Of a stretch of 64,000 nt of DNA, positions 33,930-41,088 are shown in pieces; positions within the stretch are counted from its first letter, which is position 1, and each line of letters starts with the position of its first letter. The stretch covers positions 2,356,001 to 2,420,000 of the forward strand of contig NZ_JAVDVK010000001.1 of NCBI RefSeq assembly GCF_031456835.1, read 5' to 3'. The translations under genes were made by a program, and so were the position numbers. Source of the DNA: Leifsonia shinshuensis. GTDB taxonomy: Bacteria; Actinomycetota; Actinomycetes; Actinomycetales; Microbacteriaceae. The notes under the pieces were generated by a model. The model worked only from the letters and a program-made list of their open reading frames with translations, was not told the origin of the DNA and did no database searches.

Positions 33930-34382
33930 GTGCCCGAGTGGATGCGGCCCGTCGTCGGAGTGCTCATCGGCCTGGCCGTCATCTGGATCGCCCTCGTGGC
34001 CGTCCTGCTCGTCCAGCAGCGGCGGGCGGGGCGAGACGTGGACTGGCGTGCCGTCCTGCGGCTGGTGCCCGACGTGATCCGGTTGATCCGGCGCCTCGCG
34101 ACGGACCCGTCGGTGCCGCGCGGCACCCGCTGGTGGCTGTACGGGCTGCTCGCCTACCTGATCGTCCCGATCGACCTCATCCCCGACTTCCTCCCCGGCA
34201 TCGGCTACGCCGACGACGCGATCATCACCGTCCTCGCTCTGCGCTTCGCCGCCAAGCACGCCGGCTACGAGGCGCTCGAACGCAACTGGCCGGGGACGCC
34301 CGACGGGCTGGCGAGCCTCGTGACGCTCGCGCGCATCCCGCGGTCCGTGCGGCACACTGGGGGACGGGAGGAGACGCCATGA
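33930..34382 (+). CDS. YkvA-like (DUF1232) membrane protein
   Basis: The 150-residue protein has an N-terminal membrane segment (VGVLIGLAVIWIALVAVLLV) and a DUF1232 domain whose signature reads YLIVPIDLIPDFLPGIGYADDAI (split here; ~residues 70-92). The domain is found in small membrane proteins of unknown biochemical role. It starts at GTG two bases after the CDF-like gene with GGGAG upstream, and its stop overlaps the racemase start (ATGA). Membership of the metal operon is by coupling only. Confidence 0.82.
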   Translation: MPEWMRPVVGVLIGLAVIWIALVAVLLVQQRRAGRDVDWRAVLRLVPDVIRLIRRLATDPSVPRGTRWWLYGLLAYLIVPIDLIPDFLPGIGYADDAIITVLALRFAAKHAGYEALERNWPGTPDGLASLVTLARIPRSVRHTGGREETP

Positions 34383-35068
34383 GACGCATCGGCCTGCTCG
34401 GCGGGATGAGCTGGGAGAGCACCGCGCTCTACTACTCGCTGCTCAACGAAGGGATCCGCGAGCGGCTCGGCGGCCTGCACTCCGCCGACCTCGTGCTGGT
34501 GTCGGTGGACTTCGCCGAGATCGAGCGGCTCCAGACCGCCGGCGAATGGGACCGCGCCGGTGAGATCCTGGCCGCCGAGGCGCAGCGGCTCGAGAGCGCC
34601 GGAGCGGAGTGCGTCGTGCTCTGCACGAACACCATGCACAAGGTCGCCGACCGGGTCTCCCGCGATCTGCGCATCCCGCTGCTGCACCTGGGGGATGTGA
34701 CCGCCGCGGCCGCGCTCGACGCCGGGATGGGCACGGTCGCGCTGCTCGGCACCCGCTTCACGATGCGCGAGTCGTTCTACCGCGACCGCCTCGAGGCGGC
34801 CGGACTGCGCGTCCTCGTTCCGGACCCCGACGCCCAGGCGTCGCTCAACGAGATCATCTACGGCGAACTCGTGCTCGGGGTCGTCCGCGAGGAGTCGCGC
34901 GCGGTCTACCGCAGCGCCATCGACGAGCTCGTCGCCCGTGGCGCGGAGGGCGTCATCCTCGGCTGCACCGAAATCGAGCTGCTCGTGCGTCCCGAGGATT
35001 CACCGGTGCCGACCCTCCCGACCACCGCACTGCACGCGGCAGCCGCGATCGACTTCGCCCTGGCGTAA
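34379..35068 (+). CDS. Aspartate/glutamate racemase-family protein
   Basis: The 229-residue protein has the two-Cys active site of cofactor-independent Asp/Glu racemases: C82 in VLCTNTMHK and C196 in LGCTEIELL. The N-terminal LLGGMSWESTALYY is the RacD-type signature. It probably interconverts L- and D-aspartate or a related amino acid in the cytoplasm. It is the last gene of the ArsR operon and overlaps the YkvA-like stop. The link between metal export and a racemase is unexplained. It converges on a large surface-protein gene with three bases between stops. Confidence 0.88.
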   Translation: MRRIGLLGGMSWESTALYYSLLNEGIRERLGGLHSADLVLVSVDFAEIERLQTAGEWDRAGEILAAEAQRLESAGAECVVLCTNTMHKVADRVSRDLRIPLLHLGDVTAAAALDAGMGTVALLGTRFTMRESFYRDRLEAAGLRVLVPDPDAQASLNEIIYGELVLGVVREESRAVYRSAIDELVARGAEGVILGCTEIELLVRPEDSPVPTLPTTALHAAAAIDFALA

Positions 35069-35071
35069 GAC

Positions 35072-38000
35072 TTACGCCGCCCTGCGCCGGCGGCGAGCGG
35101 CGAGGAGCGCGAAGCCGGCCAGGAGGAGCGCCGCCCCGGCGACGGCCGTGCCCCCCATCGCGAGTCCGGTGGAGGCGAGCCCGGCGCCCGTCGGACCGGT
35201 GGCCGACGGCACGTCGCGCACGTCGACGACACGCGCCGTCGACGGGCCGGAGGCCACCGGCGCGCCACCCGGGTCGATGGCGGACGCGGTCGCGGTGTTC
35301 ACGAGCGGCTTACCCGTGAGGTCACTCGGCTGAACCGTGTAGGACGCGGTGCAGACCGTGATCTGTCCCGGCGCCAACGGGGTCGACGCCGTCGGGCAAT
35401 CCGGTGGGGAGACCTTCCCCGCGCCGCTGAACGAGCCTTCGATCACGGTCAGCCCGCTGAGCGTCGTATTGCCGATGTTGGTGATCGTGAAGCTGTAATC
35501 GACGACCTGTCCGGCGGTCGTGATCGCCGTCGTCGACGTCTTCTTGACCAGAGTCAGAGCCGGCTTCGCCAGCTGCGGCATGGTGACAGACGAGCTCGGC
35601 GACGTGCGCGGGGTCGCGCTTCCCGCCGGGCGCGCTGTCGCCGTGGCGGCGTTCGTCACGGACCCGGCATCCACGTCGTCCTGCGTCAGGGTGTAGTCGG
35701 TCGTGCAGACCAGCTGCTGCCCGGGCGCCAGCGAACCGGCGCCGGCGGGGCAGGCCGGCGCGGGCAGGGCACCGCTTCCGGTGAAGGCGCCCTCGACGAC
35801 GCCGACGTCCGTGAGCGTCACGTTCCCGGTGTTGGTCACGACGAACGAGTAGGTGACCACTTGGCCGGCCGTGAAGTCGGCGGAACCGCTCGGGGACGCG
35901 GACTTCACCAGCGTCAGGGCCGGCGCGGCCGGGATCGCGACCGTCGCGGAGGACGGCGTCGACACGGGTGCGGTCATGCCCGCGGGAGCCGTGGCGGTGG
36001 CGGTCGCGGTGTTCACGATCGAGCCTCCGTCGACGTCCGCCTGCGTCAGGGCGTAGGACGCGGTGCACGTGGCGGACTCCTGCGGGTGGAAGAGCACCGG
36101 CGGACAGGTCACGGTCGGAGCCGAACCTGTGCCTGTGAACACCGTCTCGTCGATGGCCGGGTTGGCGAGGTCGACCGTCCCGGTGTTCGTGACGAGGAAC
36201 GAATAGGTGATCGCCGTCCCTGCCGAAGTGGCGCTCGCGGGAGTGGCCGACTTCTGCAGGGAGATGCCCGCGTTCGAGGCCGTGGTGACGAGCGCTTGGG
36301 ACGGGAGCGACACGATGGGCGTCGGCGTACCGACCGGCGTGGCGCTCGCGGTCGCCGTGTTGGTCAGGCCTCCGCTGTTCACGTCTGCCTGGGTCAGCGG
36401 GTACGTCGCGGTGCACGTGGTCGCCTCCCCTGCGTCCAGCGTTGAGGCCGGGCACACGATGGCGCTGAGCGTGCCGGTCCCGCTGAACGCCGTCTCCTGG
36501 ACCGCGACACCGGTGACAGTGACATTTCCGGTGTTGGTGACCTGGAACGAGTAGGTGACGACGTCACCGGCTACGCCGGAACCCGCGACGGCGGCCGTCT
36601 TCACGAGATCGAGCGAGGCAGCGGAGGGGATGGAGACGGTCGCCGTCGACGGGGCCGACACCGGTGTGCCGACACCCGGCGCGACGGCGGAGGCGGTGGC
36701 CGTGTTCGTGAGCGTCCCCGCGTTCACGTCGGCCTGCGTGAGGGTGTACGCAGCGGTGCAGGTCACGGTCTGGCCGGGGATGAACGAACCGGCCGGGCAG
36801 GTGGGCGCCGGTCGTGGTCCGGTGCCCGAGAACGCGGTCTCCGTGACGGCCGCAGCGCTGAGCGTCACGTTCCCGGTGTTGGTCACGTCGAACTCGTACG
36901 TGATCACGTCGCCGGGCAACGTCGCGGTGCTCGGTGTCGCCCGCTTGGTCAGGCTGACGCCGGCGGCGGGGGCGACCGGGATGGTCGCTGTGGACGGCGT
37001 CGTGGTGATCGTGGGCGGGCCACCGTTCGGCACGCCGGTCGCCGTGGCCGAGTTGGTCACGTGGCCCGCGTCGACATCCGCCTGGGTGAGCGTGTAGGTC
37101 GCCGTGCAGGTGGCCTCCGTGTTCGGGGAGAGTGTCCCGAATCCCGTCGGGCAGTCCAGAGCGCCGAACGTCCCCGTTCCACTGAATCCGCTGTCGTCGA
37201 TCGCGATGCCGCCGACCGGTACGTTCCCGGTGTTGCGCACGACGAAGCTGTAGGTGATCTGCTGCCCGACGACGTACGCAGCCGCCGACGACGGCGTCGC
37301 GGACTTGGTGAGGGTCAGGGCGGGCGCCGGCGCTGTCGTCGGGGTGCTGGTGGAGGACGTGTTCGAGGTCAGCACCGCGGTGGAACCGGACGGATGAGCG
37401 GTGGCGGTCGCCGTGTTGACGACGGCGGCGGCCGTCACATCCCCCGCCGTGATCACGTACGGGGCCGCGGCCGTGCACGTGACTGCAGCCGTGGGAGCGA
37501 CCGTGCCCGAGGGGCAGGCGACAGCGCCGACCTTGGCGTCGGAGACCGCGACGGTGTCGATGTCCGTCTGACCGATGTCCGTGATCGTGAACGAGTACGC
37601 GATCCTGTCGCCCGCATCGGTGATCCCGTTGCCGTTAACGTCGACCGGCGGCGCGGCGACCTTCTGCAGCGAGATGCCGGTGTTCTTCGCCGTGTTGGTG
37701 ACGGTGCAGACGATGTCGTCGCCCGCGGCCGGGACCACGCTCTGCGTCAGCCCCGGGCCGGAGGGCAGCACGGTCGGGCTGGCGGGAGCGTTGTTCACGC
37801 ACGCCCACGACGGGCTGTAGTTAGCGAGGTTCGCGGGCGATCCGGCGGCTGCGGCCTCACCGACCATGTACGTGCTGCCGGGGGGGACCACGAGTGCGCC
37901 CGTCGTGGCGGTGCCGGAGGTGCCCGTGCTTGCCTGCCCGACGACGACGCCGGACGAGTTGGTCGCCGTCACCGTGAAGGCGTCGACCGGAGCGATACGG

Positions 38001-38842
38001 CCGTTCACCTGCTTGACGACGGTGAGCTTGGCCGTCTGCACCCCGATCGCGATCGCGGAGCGAGCACTCGTCGTCCACGTCGTGGCGAAGGAGGTCGGCG
38101 AGTCGGCCGCGACGAGCAGCGCCGTCGACTTGCCGCCCGCGGTCGTGGTGCCGCCGGCGCCCGTCCCTGCGCAGGAGACGGAGGTGGTGGCCAACCCGAT
38201 CGGGTTCTTGCATCCCCATCCACCATTCGGAGCGAGCCGCTCGATCTCCTTCAGCGGCTTGTCCGAATTCCAGGCGAAGCTCTCCCCCGCCACGTTGTCC
38301 TCGGCGTCTGCGGCGACGAACGAATACCCGGCGACGGGCTGCCCGAGCGCGTCGGTGACCCGGATGTCGTCGAAGGTGATGGTGGCGGCCTTGCTGCCCG
38401 CCGGCGAGCCGAGGCTGTACAGCGCGTTCAGACCGGGGATGCCGCGGTACGCGTCCGTGCCGAACGCGAAGCGCGTCTCCAGCGGTGTCGACCGCTTCTC
38501 GAAGCTCATCGGCACCTTGTTGGGCACGTCGGTGACCTTCACGGTGAAGTTCGCGACGAGGCCGCCATCGAGCGCGATCTGGAGTTGCTGGCCGGCCGGC
38601 TGGCGTGCCGCGGTCTGATCGAACGGGGTGAAGTCGAACCAGCAGACGGTGGATGCGTACTTGCCGTTGCCGGCCGACGAGTTCGCGTATCCGCACCCGC
38701 TGGAGGCGGCGGCAGCCGGCGACGCTGCGAGCGTCGAGGCGCCGAGAACCAGCCCGGCCGCCACGAGGACGACTGCCAGCAGACCCGACAGGGAACGGCG
38801 CACCCGTCCCGCGCTGGAGGCCACCATCCGACGTCGCTTCAC
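35072..38842 (-). CDS. LAxTG-anchored surface protein with seven DUF11-like repeats
   Basis: This ~1256-residue protein starts at GTG 38842 (GAGGAG six bases upstream) with a basic signal peptide ending near AAAAS. Residues ~50-260 form a non-repetitive N-terminal domain with several Cys. An SdrD/Cna-like or prealbumin-like segment (~270-385, LTVVKQVNG) follows. Seven DUF11/DUF7507-like beta repeats of ~115 residues (~389-1207) come next, each with a LTLxK-type opening, YSFxVTNTGNV and CTATYTLTQADV. The C-terminus is LASTG, a hydrophobic helix and an Arg-rich tail, the signal of sortase E substrates. It is presumably a cell-wall-attached stalk or adhesin. No sortase is seen in this window. 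Confidence 0.9.
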   Translation of the reverse strand: MKRRRMVASSAGRVRRSLSGLLAVVLVAAGLVLGASTLAASPAAAASSGCGYANSSAGNGKYASTVCWFDFTPFDQTAARQPAGQQLQIALDGGLVANFTVKVTDVPNKVPMSFEKRSTPLETRFAFGTDAYRGIPGLNALYSLGSPAGSKAATITFDDIRVTDALGQPVAGYSFVAADAEDNVAGESFAWNSDKPLKEIERLAPNGGWGCKNPIGLATTSVSCAGTGAGGTTTAGGKSTALLVAADSPTSFATTWTTSARSAIAIGVQTAKLTVVKQVNGRIAPVDAFTVTATNSSGVVVGQASTGTSGTATTGALVVPPGSTYMVGEAAAAGSPANLANYSPSWACVNNAPASPTVLPSGPGLTQSVVPAAGDDIVCTVTNTAKNTGISLQKVAAPPVDVNGNGITDAGDRIAYSFTITDIGQTDIDTVAVSDAKVGAVACPSGTVAPTAAVTCTAAAPYVITAGDVTAAAVVNTATATAHPSGSTAVLTSNTSSTSTPTTAPAPALTLTKSATPSSAAAYVVGQQITYSFVVRNTGNVPVGGIAIDDSGFSGTGTFGALDCPTGFGTLSPNTEATCTATYTLTQADVDAGHVTNSATATGVPNGGPPTITTTPSTATIPVAPAAGVSLTKRATPSTATLPGDVITYEFDVTNTGNVTLSAAAVTETAFSGTGPRPAPTCPAGSFIPGQTVTCTAAYTLTQADVNAGTLTNTATASAVAPGVGTPVSAPSTATVSIPSAASLDLVKTAAVAGSGVAGDVVTYSFQVTNTGNVTVTGVAVQETAFSGTGTLSAIVCPASTLDAGEATTCTATYPLTQADVNSGGLTNTATASATPVGTPTPIVSLPSQALVTTASNAGISLQKSATPASATSAGTAITYSFLVTNTGTVDLANPAIDETVFTGTGSAPTVTCPPVLFHPQESATCTASYALTQADVDGGSIVNTATATATAPAGMTAPVSTPSSATVAIPAAPALTLVKSASPSGSADFTAGQVVTYSFVVTNTGNVTLTDVGVVEGAFTGSGALPAPACPAGAGSLAPGQQLVCTTDYTLTQDDVDAGSVTNAATATARPAGSATPRTSPSSSVTMPQLAKPALTLVKKTSTTAITTAGQVVDYSFTITNIGNTTLSGLTVIEGSFSGAGKVSPPDCPTASTPLAPGQITVCTASYTVQPSDLTGKPLVNTATASAIDPGGAPVASGPSTARVVDVRDVPSATGPTGAGLASTGLAMGGTAVAGAALLLAGFALLAARRRRRAA

Positions 38843-39043
38843 GTACTGCTCCTCACACCCGCCGGCATCGTCCTCCGGGCGCGGGGCAGCGCTCCACTGC
38901 GAGGCGCGGACTGAGAGAACGCTAGCGGGCACCGGGCGTGCAGAGCGATGGCCCAGCGGGGTGAAGCCGGGGTGAAATCACGTCCGGGCTGTGCCACGGT
39001 GGCGTCGGTGCCATCTCCGGCCCACGTGCGGGAAGATGGCCGC

Positions 39044-40240
39044 ATGCGGGGTCGGTGGCGTGGGATGGGCAAGGGGGCACGCGTCGGCGCTGCCGCTCTG
39101 GCCTTCGCCCTGGTCGCGAGCGTGCTGACCGGCTGCTCGCAGGCTCCCCGCGTCGAAGAGGATCTGCTGGCCCGGCCCTACACCGGCAGGTTCTACGATG
39201 ACCCGCCGAGCGCGACCGGAACGCCCGGCACAGTTGTCCGAGCCGAGATCACGCCGGGTGCGCCCGAGGGCTCGACCGCATGGCGCATCCTGTTCCGCTC
39301 CACCGAGCTTGACGGGCGGACGGTGCTCAACAGCGGCATGCTCGTCGTCCCGGACGGCGCGGCGCCCCTCGGCGGCCGCACCATCGTCTCGTGGGGGCAC
39401 CCGACGACCGGAAGCGCCGAGAAGTGCGCACCGTCACGATCCGTCGACCCGTACTTCTGGATGGAGGGGCTGCCCGACCTGCTCGCTCAGGGATACGCCG
39501 TGGTGGCCACGGACTACACCGGGATGGGCGTGCCGGGCCCCGACTCGTACCTGGTCGGCGCGACCGAGGGCCGCAACGTCCTGGACGCGGCCCGCGCCGC
39601 CCGCAACGTGCTCGGCACCGATGCGAGCGACCGCCTGCTGCTGTGGGGGCACTCGCAGGGCGGGCAGGCGGTCCTGTTCGCCACCGAGCTGTGGAAGCAA
39701 TACGCCCCGGAGCTCGACCTGCGCGGCGTCGCGGTCGCCGCCCCCGCCGCGGACCTGGCGTCACTGCTCCGCGCGGACATCGGCGACCTCTCCGGCGTCA
39801 GTATCGGCTCCTACGCCTTCGCGGCGTACGCGCAGGTCTACGGCGCCGACGTCGGCACCATCCTCACCCCGGCCGCCGTCGCGGCGCTGCCGACGATCAA
39901 CGGCTTCTGCCTGATCACCCAGAACGACGCCCTCCACGCGGTGGCGAAGCCGTTGATCGGCCGCTTCGTGACGGGCGACCCGGAGACCACCGAACCATGG
40001 GCCACTCTCCTGCGCCAGAACACGCCCGGGAGTGCGCGACTGCCGGTGCCCCTGCTCGTGGCTCAGGGTCTCGACGACACCCTCGTCCGGCCGGAGTCGA
40101 CGGCCGCCTTCGTCGATCATGAGCGGCAGCTCGGGACCGCCGTCACCTACCACGAAGTCCCAGGCGCGACGCACGCGACGATCGCCGACCGCGCGCTTCC
40201 GGCCGTGCTCGGGTTCCTGCGGGACGCGGCGAAAGGCTGA
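39044..40240 (+). CDS. Lipoprotein lipase/esterase (secretory lipase-like)
   Basis: The 398-residue protein begins with a signal peptide and lipobox VLTGC (Cys31), so it is membrane-anchored outside. The catalytic domain is an alpha/beta hydrolase similar to secretory (LIP-type) lipases: VSWGHPTTG (~oxyanion region), nucleophile Ser in LLWGHSQGGQA (~202), an Asp in VAQGLDDTLV and a His in PGATHATIA. It should hydrolyse lipid esters or similar at the cell surface. GGAAG eight bases upstream supports ATG 39044. A 201-base gap separates it from the divergent surface-protein gene. Confidence 0.87.
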   Translation: MRGRWRGMGKGARVGAAALAFALVASVLTGCSQAPRVEEDLLARPYTGRFYDDPPSATGTPGTVVRAEITPGAPEGSTAWRILFRSTELDGRTVLNSGMLVVPDGAAPLGGRTIVSWGHPTTGSAEKCAPSRSVDPYFWMEGLPDLLAQGYAVVATDYTGMGVPGPDSYLVGATEGRNVLDAARAARNVLGTDASDRLLLWGHSQGGQAVLFATELWKQYAPELDLRGVAVAAPAADLASLLRADIGDLSGVSIGSYAFAAYAQVYGADVGTILTPAAVAALPTINGFCLITQNDALHAVAKPLIGRFVTGDPETTEPWATLLRQNTPGSARLPVPLLVAQGLDDTLVRPESTAAFVDHERQLGTAVTYHEVPGATHATIADRALPAVLGFLRDAAKG

Positions 40241-40315
40241 AATGCCGGTGTCTATTACGAACCGCGGATGGTGCCCGAGGCTGGGGCCCTAGCGCAACCA
40301 GAGAGCAGGATCAGC

Positions 40316-40990
40316 ATGGGACCCGTCATCGGAGACATCCTCCCCCTCGCGCTCGGTGTCGCGATCAGCCCCATCCCGATCATCGCGGCCATCCTGATGC
40401 TGCTGTCGCCGAAGGCCCGCGGCACCAGCCTCGGCTTCCTCCTCGGCTGGGTGCTCGGGATCGTCGTGGCGGTGGTCCTCTTCACCCTGCTCTCCACGGT
40501 CATCCCGCACGGCGACGACGCCGAGCAGTCGAAGCCTGTCGTGGGGACGATCACGATCATCCTGGGCCTGCTGCTGCTCGTGCTCGCGGTGCGGCAGTGG
40601 CGGTCGCGTCCCGCAGCGGGCGCCGAGCCGGCCCTGCCGAAGTGGATGGCCGCCATCGACACGATGACCGCGGTCCGGGCGCTCGTGCTCGGGTTCCTCC
40701 TCTCCGCCCTCAACCCGAAGAACCTCCTGATGGGCGTCGCGGCCGGCGTCGCGATCGGATCCGACGCGCAGAACGCAGGGGAGGCCGTCGTCGCCGTGAT
40801 CGTCTACACCGTCATCGCCGCGTCCACCGTCGCCGTGCCCGTCATCGCGTACCTGGCCGCCTCCTCGCGGATGGCCCGGCCGCTCGAAGCCCTGCGCACC
40901 TGGCTCGTGCACAACAACGCCACCATCATGTCCGTCCTGCTCCTGGTGATCGGCGTCGTGCTGATCGGCAAGGGCATCGGGCGGTTCTGA
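40316..40990 (+). CDS. GAP-family (Sap-like) membrane protein
   Basis: The 224-residue protein has six predicted membrane segments in the LysE/GAP arrangement: PLALGVAISPIPIIAAILML at the N-terminus, a conserved SPKARGTSLGFLLGW loop, and FLLSALNPKNLLMGVAAG in the middle. Mycobacterial relatives (Sap) take part in glycolipid transport across the membrane; some family members are of unknown function. ATG has AGGA six bases upstream. It stands alone between the lipase gene (75-base gap) and a tandem hairpin repeat. A lipid or small-solute export role is inferred only from the family. Confidence 0.82.
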   Translation: MGPVIGDILPLALGVAISPIPIIAAILMLLSPKARGTSLGFLLGWVLGIVVAVVLFTLLSTVIPHGDDAEQSKPVVGTITIILGLLLLVLAVRQWRSRPAAGAEPALPKWMAAIDTMTAVRALVLGFLLSALNPKNLLMGVAAGVAIGSDAQNAGEAVVAVIVYTVIAASTVAVPVIAYLAASSRMARPLEALRTWLVHNNATIMSVLLLVIGVVLIGKGIGRF

Positions 40991-41000
40991 ACCGGGATAG

Positions 41001-41088
41001 TGAAGGTTGCGGCCTAACCTTTACTTACGAGGCGCGTTAGTAAAGGTTGCGGCCTAACCTTTACTTACGAGGCGCGTTAGTGAAGGTT
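41001..41088. repeat. Two tandem 40-base units with hairpins, plus partial third
   Basis: Units 41001-41040 and 41041-41080 are identical except at one base, and eight bases of a third copy follow. Each contains an AAGGTT...AACCTT hairpin with seven-base loop; the second has perfect TAAAGGTT/AACCTTTA arms. The second unit includes the last codons and stop of the surface-protein gene (stop 41061-41063), and the first unit repeats that 3' end downstream. It may act as a double terminator for the convergent genes. Confidence 0.85.

Noticed and set aside
35072..38842. Secreted toxin or contact-dependent system
   Set aside because: The repeats are DUF11-like stalk domains ending in a sortase anchor; there is no toxin domain or immunity gene.
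41041..41063. DtxR/IdeR-type iron box
   Set aside because: AGGTT and AACCT are separated by seven bases instead of the usual five, and the site is at gene ends, not at a promoter.
41001..41088. CRISPR array
   Set aside because: The two repeat units are directly adjacent with no spacers, and no cas genes are near.
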